Source of the DNA: an uncultured Eubacteriales bacterium | GTDB lineage: Bacteria; Bacillota; Clostridia; Oscillospirales; Acutalibacteraceae | DNA length: 13,719 bases | NCBI GenBank assembly: GCA_934725345.1 | Contig: CAKVBG010000025.1 | Span: forward strand, 1 to 13,719 | Reading direction: 5' to 3' | Shown here: positions 1 to 7,163 of the stretch, piece by piece | How the letters are laid out: every line of letters starts with the position of its first letter | Numbering within the stretch: position 1 is the first letter of the stretch | The notes under the pieces: generated by a model | Seen by the model: the letters and a program-made list of their open reading frames with translations, nothing else | What the model was told of the DNA's origin: nothing | Databases searched by the model: none | Translations under genes and position numbers: made by a program

Positions 1-14
1 CCTCAGTAATAACC

Positions 15-23
15 ATTATAACA
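15..23 (-). promoter_or_regulatory. Possible leftward extended -10 element
   Basis: Read on the minus strand this is TGTTATAAT, a perfect extended -10 motif. It points out of the left edge, so it could serve a divergent gene outside the window. No convincing -35 hexamer lies at the usual distance. In AT-rich DNA such a match can arise by chance. Confidence 0.25.
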
Positions 24-46
24 TCTATGTAAAGACTTTTTATAAA
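18..46 (+). promoter_or_regulatory. Putative sigma-A promoter of the cadherin-like gene
   Basis: ATAACA (18-23, 4 of 6 to TTGACA), a 17-base spacer, and TATAAA (41-46, 5 of 6 to TATAAT). Transcription would start near 53. That puts the ATG at 52 at or before the transcript start and favours the ATG at 82 as the real start codon. The -35 is weak, so this is moderate evidence. Confidence 0.4.
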
Positions 47-81
47 AATTTATGATTTCAAATCTGAAAGGGGTATTTTTA

Positions 82-1254
82 ATGATAAATAATCTAAAAC
101 GTTCCGCAGTGGGACTCATTTTTTCGCTTTCTGCAATTCTCTCGATTAGTGCCGGCAAGTCAGCTAGGGCAATGCAGTGCACGGTTCAAAATTACGATAC
201 TCCTGAAAAGTTCATTTCCGTAAATTTAAAATTTGATTCTAAAGCTGAATTTTTGAAAAATTTTGAAGAAGACCACGCCTTACAAGTTGAATATAATAAA
301 AAACTGCTATCTTTCAAAGATTGTTCTTTTGAAGGAAATGTTTCAAATAAACCCCTCAAACTTGGAAGATGCAAACAATTCCTAACAATCGATTTAGATT
401 CAAGCAAGGATATACTTGAAACTAATGAAGCTCCAAATTTAAAACTTGTTTTTAAAGTAAAGAAAGACGCGGCTTCTTGCGAGACTTCCGTAAATGTGAA
501 TCGCATAAAGAAGGAAAAATTAAACTCTTATAACATTCATATTGATGGTAACCCTGAAATAGACAAGTGTAGACTTGAAAATTTAGTTCCAAGTGCTGGT
601 AAGCTCTCTCCTCCATTTAACCCTAATGTGTTTGACTATGAACTAACAGTGGATAGCGAAGTTAAAGATTTAGATTTTAACTCCTCACCCATGCGCCAAG
701 GGCTAATTACGAAAGTTAATCGTAAAAGATTATCCGCGCCCGGAAAAGAAACAAATATAAAAATTTCAGTTTCAGACCCAGATTTGAAAATAAAAAAATC
801 CTACAACGTAAAAGTACATCGCAAAGAAAAACCATCCAAAGTTAAAGTTGTGAAATGCTCAAATCGAGCCCCAGTAACTACTTCCGAACCTTTCAAAGAA
901 AATCAAAATAACATTGATGAGTGCGATGATGGTTGTTTGAATGATTCCAATATCTCAGATAATTCCTATAACTCAGACGATTTAAATGATACAGTTGCTT
1001 TCGACGATTCCAATAAATACGAACCTAATTTGGAAAAAACCAAAAATTTTCTCACTCAGCTCAAGCATATGAATGTACCCTCTCATCATAAAGAGCCTCT
1101 AACAACTGTTAAAATTCCAAAAGAAGAAAATAATAATTTGAAAGTTTATGTAGTTATTGGTCTACTTTTAGTTACTTGCACTGCTTTAGGATATCTAATT
1201 TATAAAAGAATAAAGTTAAATCAGAAAAACACAGATAATTCGCTTAACAAATAA
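82..1254 (+). CDS. Secreted, membrane-anchored protein with cadherin-like beta-sandwich domain
   Basis: Predicted protein of 390 residues with no recognised specific function. I chose the ATG at 82 rather than the in-frame ATG at 52 because GAAAGGGG (66-73) lies 8 bases before it and a signal peptide then begins at once: basic start (MINNLKRS), hydrophobic core, and an A-R-A cleavage site at about residues 28-30. Residues 31-150 form an unrecognised extracellular region with several cysteines. Residues about 155-250 match the cadherin-like beta-sandwich family (PF12733 type), with the characteristic L-SP-F-P-FDYELTV strand near 175-190 and a closing YNVKVHR strand. Residues about 251-350 are a hydrophilic, Asp/Asn/Ser-rich linker. 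A transmembrane helix at about 355-374 is followed by a basic tail, so the bulk should face outside. The gene appears monocistronic because the next gene has its own promoter. A role in the cell envelope or adhesion is inference. Confidence 0.8.
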   Translation: MINNLKRSAVGLIFSLSAILSISAGKSARAMQCTVQNYDTPEKFISVNLKFDSKAEFLKNFEEDHALQVEYNKKLLSFKDCSFEGNVSNKPLKLGRCKQFLTIDLDSSKDILETNEAPNLKLVFKVKKDAASCETSVNVNRIKKEKLNSYNIHIDGNPEIDKCRLENLVPSAGKLSPPFNPNVFDYELTVDSEVKDLDFNSSPMRQGLITKVNRKRLSAPGKETNIKISVSDPDLKIKKSYNVKVHRKEKPSKVKVVKCSNRAPVTTSEPFKENQNNIDECDDGCLNDSNISDNSYNSDDLNDTVAFDDSNKYEPNLEKTKNFLTQLKHMNVPSHHKEPLTTVKIPKEENNNLKVYVVIGLLLVTCTALGYLIYKRIKLNQKNTDNSLNK

Positions 1255-1272
1255 TTCAAAAAATAGTATAAT
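1244..1272 (+). promoter_or_regulatory. Strong sigma-A-like promoter of the transporter gene
   Basis: TTAACA (1244-1249, 5 of 6 to consensus), exactly 17 bases, then a perfect TATAAT (1267-1272). Transcription should start near 1278-1280. The -35 overlaps the last codons of the preceding gene. This makes the cation transporter and tadA a separate transcription unit with a leader of about 60 bases. Confidence 0.7.
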
Positions 1273-1305
1273 ACCTCCATTTATCAATAATAATTTATTT
1301 TTAGT

Positions 1306-1313
1306 GGAGGTGA
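1306..1313 (+). promoter_or_regulatory. Shine-Dalgarno GGAGGTGA far from its start codon
   Basis: GGAGGTGA is a full 8-base complement of the 16S rRNA 3' end, but the TTG start of the transporter at 1338 lies 24 bases downstream. The in-frame TGA at 1311-1313 rules out any start upstream of this site. A perfect hairpin (1315-1332) fills the gap. Leaving out the 18 hairpin bases gives a spacing of 9 bases from GGAGG to TTG, within the normal range. Confidence 0.7.
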
Positions 1314-1314
1314 A

Positions 1315-1332
1315 GTGGGCACTATTGCCCAC
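1315..1332 (+). promoter_or_regulatory. Leader hairpin between ribosome binding site and start
   Basis: A perfect 7-bp stem, GTGGGCA (1315-1321) with TGCCCAC (1326-1332), closes a CTAT loop. It is GC-rich in an AT-rich leader. No T-tract follows, so it is not an intrinsic terminator. Its position suggests it either brings the Shine-Dalgarno close to the TTG start or controls ribosome access. The role is inferred; the stem is seen directly. Confidence 0.65.
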
Positions 1333-1337
1333 ACCAA

Positions 1338-2510
1338 TTGATTTCTAATTTTCTTATCAAAAAGTTTTCTCATGGAGATACCTCTTATAAGAATACCAAC
1401 ACTCGAAAAAGTTTGGGCATGCTCAGCGGAATAGTTGGAATAGTATCTAACTTAACTCTATCGGCCTTCAAATTTTTCGCAGGAATTATAACTTCCTCTA
1501 TAGCAATTAGCGCCGATGCTTTTAATAACCTTTCAGATGCTATCTCTTCCATAGTAACTTTAATATGTTTCAAAACTTCAGGGAACCCGGCCGATAAAGA
1601 TCATCCATTTGGATATGGAAGAATAGAATATGTTTCGGGGCTTATCGTATCAATAGCAATAATATTTATGGGAATTGAATTTACTAAATCTTCTGTAGAA
1701 AAGATATTCAACCCCGAAACTGTCACTTACGGCAAAACCGCTATAGTTATCTTAATTTGTTCGTTGATTGTGAAACTTTGGCTAGGAAGGTTTAATCAAA
1801 AGATTGGTAATTTGATAAATTCTACCGCTATGAAAGCCACTGCATTTGACAGTTTAAGTGATGCAGTCATAACCCTAACTATTCTCGTAGGTATGGCAAT
1901 AAATTATTTTGTTGGAATATCAGTCGATGCTTACCTGGGAATAATCGTGGCACTATTTATCATTTTCACGGGCATAAGCATGATAAAAGAAACTCTAAAG
2001 CCCCTTTTGGGTCAATCTCCGGATCCGGAATTTGTTAAAGAAATATATGAGGTAGTACAAAGTTGTCCGGAGGTTTTAGGTGTTCACGAACTCACGGTCC
2101 ATAACTACGGCCCTGATAGAAGTTTTATATCATTTCACGCAGAAGTGTGCGCTCACAAGGATATCATGGAGCTGCATGAAAAAATCGATGCCCTAGAAAA
2201 AACTCTTAAAAATAAATTTAATTGCCAAGCTATAATTCATATGGATCCGATCGTGACGGATGACCAGATAGTGAATAATATGAGAGAAAAACTATCAACG
2301 CTTGTTCGATTAATTCACAAAGATGCTAAAGTCTACGATTTAAGAATAGTACCTGGAAAGTCCCCCGTGGTTATATTTCAATTATCCGTTCCTTATGACG
2401 TCGACAAAAGTGATCGAGAAATTATTGAAGCAGTAGCTTTAAGCCTTAAAAAAATAGAACCTGAATATGAATGTATGATGGAAATAAATAGAAATTACTT
2501 TAACGATTAA
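1338..2510 (+). CDS. Cation diffusion facilitator, probable Mn2+ exporter
   Basis: A 390-residue cation diffusion facilitator, a proton-coupled exporter of divalent metals in the cytoplasmic membrane. Residues about 30-220 hold the six transmembrane helices. Aligned by eye to E. coli YiiP using the shared H-x-FG-x-G motif (HPFGYGR, 89-95), the membrane metal site reads N63-x3-D67 in helix 2 and D171-x3-D175 in helix 5. This N-D-D-D pattern is associated with Mn2+-selective bacterial members such as MntE, whereas zinc exporters usually carry a His. Residues 221-300 form the cytoplasmic dimerisation domain. Residues about 305-390 look like a second, similar alpha/beta domain, making the protein longer than the common 300. 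The TTG start is supported by the family N-terminus (ISNFLIKKF) and an upstream in-frame stop; the next ATG, at 1419, lacks a ribosome binding site and would remove it. tadA follows after 20 bases. Confidence 0.9.
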   Translation: MISNFLIKKFSHGDTSYKNTNTRKSLGMLSGIVGIVSNLTLSAFKFFAGIITSSIAISADAFNNLSDAISSIVTLICFKTSGNPADKDHPFGYGRIEYVSGLIVSIAIIFMGIEFTKSSVEKIFNPETVTYGKTAIVILICSLIVKLWLGRFNQKIGNLINSTAMKATAFDSLSDAVITLTILVGMAINYFVGISVDAYLGIIVALFIIFTGISMIKETLKPLLGQSPDPEFVKEIYEVVQSCPEVLGVHELTVHNYGPDRSFISFHAEVCAHKDIMELHEKIDALEKTLKNKFNCQAIIHMDPIVTDDQIVNNMREKLSTLVRLIHKDAKVYDLRIVPGKSPVVIFQLSVPYDVDKSDREIIEAVALSLKKIEPEYECMMEINRNYFND

Positions 2511-2530
2511 TACCCCAAAGGACGTATTTT

Positions 2531-3016
2531 ATGAATAATTCAATAGATGAAATATTTATGCAAAAAGCATTAGGTCAAGCTAAAAAAGCAGAAGAAAAAT
2601 CAGAAGTACCTATAGGAGCTGTTGTTGTTTTTGAAAATGAAATAATATCAAAGGGTAGAAATAAACGTGAAATATCGAAAAACGCTCTGCTTCATGCAGA
2701 AATTGAAGCAATAGATAAGGCATGCAAAAAATTGGGAAGATGGCGCCTTACAGGATGCACCTTATACGTAACCTTAGAACCTTGCCCGATGTGTGCAGGG
2801 GCAATTATTAATTCTCGTATCTCACGCCTAGTTTACGGGGCTAGCGACCCTAAAGCAGGTTCCTGTGGCTCAGTTATTAATTTATTCGATTTACCATACA
2901 ATCATACTCCCCAAGTAGAAAGTGGAGTTTTGAAAGAAGAGTGCGCCGAGATACTCTCATCGTTTTTCAAAAAATTAAGGGCTAAACCTAAATTGCAAGC
3001 TGATTTGAAAGCATAA
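2531..3016 (+). CDS. tadA: tRNA-specific adenosine deaminase TadA
   Basis: TadA deaminates adenosine 34 to inosine in the anticodon of tRNA-Arg(ACG), so that one tRNA can read CGU, CGC and CGA. The 161-residue length is normal for the family. The cytidine/deoxycytidylate deaminase zinc site is complete: H55-A-E57 supplies a zinc ligand and the catalytic proton shuttle, and P-C85-P-M-C88 supplies the two cysteines. The VPIGAVVV strand near residue 26 and the LYVTLEPC strand are typical. The ATG is preceded by AAAGGA (2516-2521) with 8 bases spacing. It lies 20 bases after the transporter gene and probably shares its promoter. Its last 29 bases overlap the end of rsmA on the other strand. Guanine deaminases are related, but the context and the motif spacing fit TadA best. 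Confidence 0.93.
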   Translation: MNNSIDEIFMQKALGQAKKAEEKSEVPIGAVVVFENEIISKGRNKREISKNALLHAEIEAIDKACKKLGRWRLTGCTLYVTLEPCPMCAGAIINSRISRLVYGASDPKAGSCGSVINLFDLPYNHTPQVESGVLKEECAEILSSFFKKLRAKPKLQADLKA

Positions 3017-3848
3017 CAAATTGTTCAAAACTTAAATTTTCGGCTCTTAAACTTATATCTAAGCCTGTTTCACGAATAACATCGCTTAAATATTCTTTAG
3101 ATAAACCCAGCCCGCTGCTAAGGGAATTTAGTAAAGTTTTTCTGCGCTGAGCATATGCCGCACGGACTACCTTAAAGAACATTTTTTTATCTTTTACTTT
3201 CATGGAAAATTCTCTATTAGGTTTTATTTTTATAACGCTCGAATCTACTTTCGGAGATGGAATAAAACATCCTTTTGAAACATTAAACAAAATTTCCGGT
3301 TCCCCAAAATATCGCACTCCTAGGCTTATCGTTCCTGCAGCACGAGTCCCTGGCATTGCGCAAATTCTTTGTGCGGCTTCTTTCTGAACCATAACCACAA
3401 TGTTTTCTATTTTTTCAAATTCATTTTCAAGGATGTACATGATAATCTCAGAAGTTATATAGTATGGAAGGTTTGCACACACCGCCACTTTTGAGCATCC
3501 CTTGAATTTAGTATCTATAATCTCGTTTAGATTAGTTTTTAAGACGTCGGCATTTATTACTTCAACATTTTCAAACTCAGATAAATTTTCGCCCAAAACC
3601 GGTATTAAACGGCTGTCAATTTCCACTGCCACAACCTTTTTAAACGTCTTTGCAAGCTCTACAGTCAAGGTACCTATCCCCGGGCCGATTTCTATAACTC
3701 CATCCGCACCATCACTGCAAGCAGCTTGGGCCATTTTTGGACATACTGTTTCATCGATTATAAAATTTTGCCCAAGACCCTTTGAGAACTTAAAACCATG
3801 CTTACTTATTATTTCTTTTACGTTTTTTATGTTAGTTAATTTTTTCAA
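2988..3848 (-). CDS. rsmA: 16S rRNA adenine dimethyltransferase RsmA (KsgA)
   Basis: RsmA transfers four methyl groups from S-adenosylmethionine to two adjacent adenosines in the helix 45 loop at the 3' end of 16S rRNA (A1518 and A1519 in E. coli), a late small-subunit checkpoint. The 286 residues are full length. Visible landmarks are the GQNF entry (26-29), the SAM-binding motif EIGPGIGTLT (53-62), VEID (75-78), D101 in NADVL, the catalytic NLPYY (126-130), the FIPSPKVDSSV strand (195-205) and the C-terminal YAQRRKTLLNSL (232-243). The start is TTG: AGGAG (3862-3858) lies 9 bases upstream, and an in-frame stop just upstream rules out a longer form. It is divergent from priA and overlaps tadA tail-to-tail. 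Loss of the family enzyme is known to give kasugamycin resistance. Confidence 0.95.
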   Translation of the reverse strand: MKKLTNIKNVKEIISKHGFKFSKGLGQNFIIDETVCPKMAQAACSDGADGVIEIGPGIGTLTVELAKTFKKVVAVEIDSRLIPVLGENLSEFENVEVINADVLKTNLNEIIDTKFKGCSKVAVCANLPYYITSEIIMYILENEFEKIENIVVMVQKEAAQRICAMPGTRAAGTISLGVRYFGEPEILFNVSKGCFIPSPKVDSSVIKIKPNREFSMKVKDKKMFFKVVRAAYAQRRKTLLNSLSSGLGLSKEYLSDVIRETGLDISLRAENLSFEQFVMLSNQLAI

Positions 3849-3885
3849 CTTCCACTTCTCCTATTTTCGTATTTCTGATTTGTTA

Positions 3886-3914
3886 ATTATATCTTTTTTC
3901 AGGGATTATAACAA
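3886..3914 (-). promoter_or_regulatory. Sigma-A-like promoter of rsmA
   Basis: On the minus strand: TTGTTA (3914-3909, 4 of 6), a 17-base spacer, and a perfect TATAAT (3891-3886). Transcription would start near 3879, about 30 bases before the TTG start codon. A second TATAAT partly overlapping the -35 has no good -35 partner. Confidence 0.6.
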
Positions 3915-3984
3915 GCTTCAGATATTCAGTTTTGCCACGCTCCATATTAAGTAGGTTAAAAACAAAAATTCCAAAGACAAAATA

Positions 3985-4014
3985 CTAACAATTATAAAAA
4001 AGCTATGTTAAAAT
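3985..4014 (+). promoter_or_regulatory. Putative extended -10 promoter of priA
   Basis: CTAACA (3985-3990, 4 of 6), an 18-base spacer, and TAAAAT (4009-4014, 5 of 6). TG at 4006-4007 adds an extended -10. Transcription would start near 4021, leaving a leader of about 30 bases that carries AGGTGA just before the ATG. The 70 bases between this promoter and the divergent rsmA promoter (3915-3984) show nothing I can name. Confidence 0.45.
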
Positions 4015-4049
4015 ATTTGTGAAGGAAGAAAGGCAAAATAGGTGAATTT

Positions 4050-6467
4050 ATGATATGCAAAGTAGCAATTGAAAAAGTAAACTATGAAAATGATATCGAG
4101 TACAGTTATTTAGTCCCCTGTAGATTTTCAAATATAATTCAAATCGGGCAAAGAGTGATAGTTCCATTTGGTAAAGGGAATAATCTGCGCCAAGGCCTAG
4201 TTATAGAAATTATAAAAGAAGAAAGGAATTTAGAAAATTTAAAAACCATTCTCGAAATAGTTGACTCCACTCCAATTATTTCTCAAGAGATGATAAGTAT
4301 AATTTTCTGGATGAAATCTCACTATTTTTGCTCTTATTTTGAAGCTTTCAGATTGGCTTCACCTCAAGAAACCTCTGAAGAAGTAACGGATTTGTGCTAT
4401 GAATTACCGTCCGATATAGACTTAGAAACTATTTTAGAACCTAAGAAAAAATTTTTGCATAAACTTATATCGGCCGCAGGACATGAATTTTCATACAGTC
4501 AAATAAAAAATCTAAAATTTCCAAATTACCTTGATTTTTTAAATCTACTCCTTGAGGAAAAAGTAATTCTTCAGAAACTTAAAATTTCAACTCCTGCTCA
4601 AAAACGTGAACAAAAATTTTTTAGACTGTGTGAAAACAAAGAAGAAGTTAAAATTAGCGATAAGCAAAAGTTGGTTTTAAACTTTCTAAAAAACCACACG
4701 AAGGCAAGCATGAAAGACATTTGTAGTTTCACAAAGGTTAGCAGTTCAGTTGTTAATTCTCTTTTGAAAAAAAATCTTATCCAAGAAGCTCTTGAAACAA
4801 CTTCCATTGCTCAGCCTTTATGCGTTGAAACCCAAAGTGAACTTAGCAACGAACAAAATAAAGCTTACAAAGACATCCTAAAAGAATATAATTCCCCACA
4901 ACCTCGGCCCGTGCTACTGCATGGAGTAACCGGTAGCGGTAAAACACAGGTTATTTTGAGTCTTATCGATTACGTTTTAAACCAGGGTAAAAGTGCAATA
5001 TTTTTAGTTCCGGAAATTGCTTTGACTCTTCAGTTTATTAAAATTTTTACCTCAAAATACAAAGAAAAAATAGCTGTAATTCACAGCGGTATTTCTGGTT
5101 CTCAAAAAGCTGAAACTTGGAGAAAAATTAAAAATGGTGATATCAAAATAGTTGTGGGTGCTAGAAGTGCAATATTTGCACCATTTGAAAATTTAGGCCT
5201 AATAGCCGTAGACGAAGAGCATGAATTTACATATAAATCTGAATTTTCTCCCAAATTCGACGCACGAGAGGTGGCACGATATAGATGTAAATACAATAAA
5301 TGTATCTTAATTTTTTCCTCCGCAACCCCCCTAGTGGAAACGTATTACATGGCAAAGCAGGATAAATACCTTTTGTGCACACTTAAAAATAGATACGGTA
5401 ATTTGAAACTGCCCGATGTTAAAATAATTGATATGAATGGTAAATTTAACTACGAAGGTCAAGTGTTGTTTAGTGAAGAAATTTTGAGTGAAATAAAAAA
5501 CGAAATATCTCTCGGCAACCAGGCTGTTTTGCTTATAAACCGACGTGGCTTCAATACTTTGGTTAAATGCATGAATTGCGGTCAAATTCAAACCTGCCCT
5601 TACTGCAGCGTCTCACTTAATTACCACAAGAAAGGGAATCTGCTCCTATGCCACTATTGCGGATACTCCAAAACATATACTGAAGAATGTGAGTTTTGCA
5701 AAGAACACAACCTCGTGTATCTGGGATTCGGAACTCAAAAGGCTGAAGATCAACTAACAGATTTTTTCCCGAACGCTAAAATCGCTAGACTCGACTCAGA
5801 TACAAAAACTTCCGATGAAAAAGATATCATAAAAAAATTTGAAGATAGTCAGTACGACATACTAATAGGAACCCAAATGATATCCAAAGGATTTAATTTC
5901 CCTAAAGTTACTTTTGTAGGTATTTTGATAATAGACCAATATCTTTTTGGCAGCGATTTTAAAAGCACCGAAAGAGCATTTGCTTTAATTACTCAAACAG
6001 TTGGCCGAGCCGGACGAAAACATAGTCAAGGTAAAGCGTTTATTCAAACTTTCGTCCCGGAAAATAACATCCTTCAACTAGCCGCAAAGCAGGACTATGA
6101 AAAATTTTTCAACGAAGAAATAACTATGAGAAAATTAATGCTTAACCCTCCTTTTTCAGATATATGCGTGGTTTTGTTCAAAGGAAAGCAAGAAAAAACA
6201 GTCTATAGTTGTTGCGTGAATTTTTTCAATAACCTTAAAGCAATAGCCAAAGAAAAATACTCAGATATCCCCCTCATGATATTCAATCCATCCCCGGCTG
6301 AGATCCAAAAAATCGCCGGAAACTACAGGTATAAAGTGGTTATAAAATGCAGAAATACTAAAAAATTTCATCGCATGATAAACGAATTAGTTTTAGATAA
6401 AAAATTTAAATCATGTTTGAAAAAAGTTTCAATTAGCATTGATTTTAATCCCGCAACAATTTTATAA
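4050..6467 (+). CDS. priA: Primosomal protein N', replication restart helicase PriA
   Basis: PriA is a 3'-to-5' DNA helicase that recognises stalled or repaired forks and starts reloading of the replicative helicase. The 805-residue length is normal. The order of parts is canonical: N-terminal 3'-DNA-binding domain (about 1-105, with GQRVIVPFGKGN at 33-44), winged-helix region, Walker A GVTGSGKT (292-299), DEEH box (388-391), SATP (424-427), and a zinc-binding insert with eight cysteines (507, 510, 516, 519, 534, 537, 547, 550). Then come GTQMISKGFNFP (607-618) and QTVGRAGR (649-656). The strand after GTQMISKG reads LIIDQYLF where I expect a form like LNADLLL, a modest divergence. The ATG follows AGGTGA (4040-4045). 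The last 23 bases overlap mtnN on the opposite strand. Confidence 0.96.
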   Translation: MICKVAIEKVNYENDIEYSYLVPCRFSNIIQIGQRVIVPFGKGNNLRQGLVIEIIKEERNLENLKTILEIVDSTPIISQEMISIIFWMKSHYFCSYFEAFRLASPQETSEEVTDLCYELPSDIDLETILEPKKKFLHKLISAAGHEFSYSQIKNLKFPNYLDFLNLLLEEKVILQKLKISTPAQKREQKFFRLCENKEEVKISDKQKLVLNFLKNHTKASMKDICSFTKVSSSVVNSLLKKNLIQEALETTSIAQPLCVETQSELSNEQNKAYKDILKEYNSPQPRPVLLHGVTGSGKTQVILSLIDYVLNQGKSAIFLVPEIALTLQFIKIFTSKYKEKIAVIHSGISGSQKAETWRKIKNGDIKIVVGARSAIFAPFENLGLIAVDEEHEFTYKSEFSPKFDAREVARYRCKYNKCILIFSSATPLVETYYMAKQDKYLLCTLKNRYGNLKLPDVKIIDMNGKFNYEGQVLFSEEILSEIKNEISLGNQAVLLINRRGFNTLVKCMNCGQIQTCPYCSVSLNYHKKGNLLLCHYCGYSKTYTEECEFCKEHNLVYLGFGTQKAEDQLTDFFPNAKIARLDSDTKTSDEKDIIKKFEDSQYDILIGTQMISKGFNFPKVTFVGILIIDQYLFGSDFKSTERAFALITQTVGRAGRKHSQGKAFIQTFVPENNILQLAAKQDYEKFFNEEITMRKLMLNPPFSDICVVLFKGKQEKTVYSCCVNFFNNLKAIAKEKYSDIPLMIFNPSPAEIQKIAGNYRYKVVIKCRNTKKFHRMINELVLDKKFKSCLKKVSISIDFNPATIL

Positions 6468-7134
6468 AACTTCTTATCAAATGAGCAGCATTTCTAGAAG
6501 AACTTTCAACAAAAGATTCAAAATCAACAGTGCTTGCGCCATCCGAAATAGCACGAGTGATACCAAATTTCACTCCATTTAAAAAACAAACTTGTGCTAT
6601 ACTCGCACCCTCCATCTCACAAGCAATGCCTCCAAATTCTGCTTTCATCCTACTTGATTTTTCCGAAGACTCTATAAACTGATCACCTGTTAAAATTATT
6701 CCCGAATGAAAGTTGATGTTATCAAAATCCTTGGCACATTGCTCCAATTTCAAAACAATTTCAGGAGTACAGGTTATTTTAACTTCATTTATTCCTGGAA
6801 TTTCACCTTTTTTTCTATGTGAAAATGCAGAGATATCGAAATCGTGCTGAATGCAGCCCGTAGCTACTACTATATCTCCTATGTTGATATTTTCATCCAG
6901 TGATCCGGCCACGCCGACGTTTAAAATAATATCGGGATTGTAAGAGCATATCATAAATTCAGCACCCATAGCTGCATTAACTTTCCCAACTCCGCATTCC
7001 ATAACTACACATTTAGTGTTTTCGATTTCACCGATAGCAGTGTTAAATATTCCCCTTTTCTCCAAAACTATATCTGACATCAAAAACTTTATTTGGTCAA
7101 ATTCTCTTTTCATCGCACATATTATACCAATCAC
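6445..7134 (-). CDS. mtnN: 5'-methylthioadenosine/S-adenosylhomocysteine nucleosidase
   Basis: This enzyme removes adenine from methylthioadenosine and S-adenosylhomocysteine, by-products of polyamine synthesis and methylation, and so relieves product inhibition of methyltransferases. The 229 residues match the family length. By alignment to the E. coli enzyme the catalytic residues are present: E11 (E. coli E12) in IGIICAMKRE, M174-E175 in CEMEGASIA, which contacts the ribose, and D198 in RAISDGA (E. coli D197). GVGKVNAA (48-55) and NVGVAG (72-77) are typical. The start is GTG, with GAGGT (7146-7142) 7 bases upstream. It is divergent from spoVAE and tail-to-tail with priA. The neighbourhood does not suggest a special role. 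A futalosine hydrolase or another purine nucleosidase is less likely given the catalytic residues. Confidence 0.93.
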   Translation of the reverse strand: MIGIICAMKREFDQIKFLMSDIVLEKRGIFNTAIGEIENTKCVVMECGVGKVNAAMGAEFMICSYNPDIILNVGVAGSLDENINIGDIVVATGCIQHDFDISAFSHRKKGEIPGINEVKITCTPEIVLKLEQCAKDFDNINFHSGIILTGDQFIESSEKSSRMKAEFGGIACEMEGASIAQVCFLNGVKFGITRAISDGASTVDFESFVESSSRNAAHLIRSFIKLLRD

Positions 7135-7163
7135 ACTATATACCTCAGCTTTTTAAATATTTA

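Noticed and set aside
52..84. ATG at 52 as start of the cadherin-like protein
   Set aside because: It has no ribosome binding site, lies at the predicted transcription start, and would put ten extra residues before a clean signal peptide that begins at 82.
192..506. 104-codon open frame opposite the cadherin-like gene
   Set aside because: It is a shadow of the sense gene, with no plausible start region or recognisable product.
1315..1332. Hairpin read as an intrinsic terminator of the cadherin-like gene
   Set aside because: No T-tract follows and it lies between a Shine-Dalgarno and the start codon of the next gene.
1273..1337. Manganese riboswitch (yybP-ykoY type) in the transporter leader
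   Set aside because: The predicted leader of about 60 bases is too short, and the conserved loops of that class are not visible.
3502..3954. 150-codon open frame on the plus strand opposite rsmA
   Set aside because: It runs antisense to a well-conserved methyltransferase gene and into its promoter, has no recognisable protein features, and is explained as a shadow frame.
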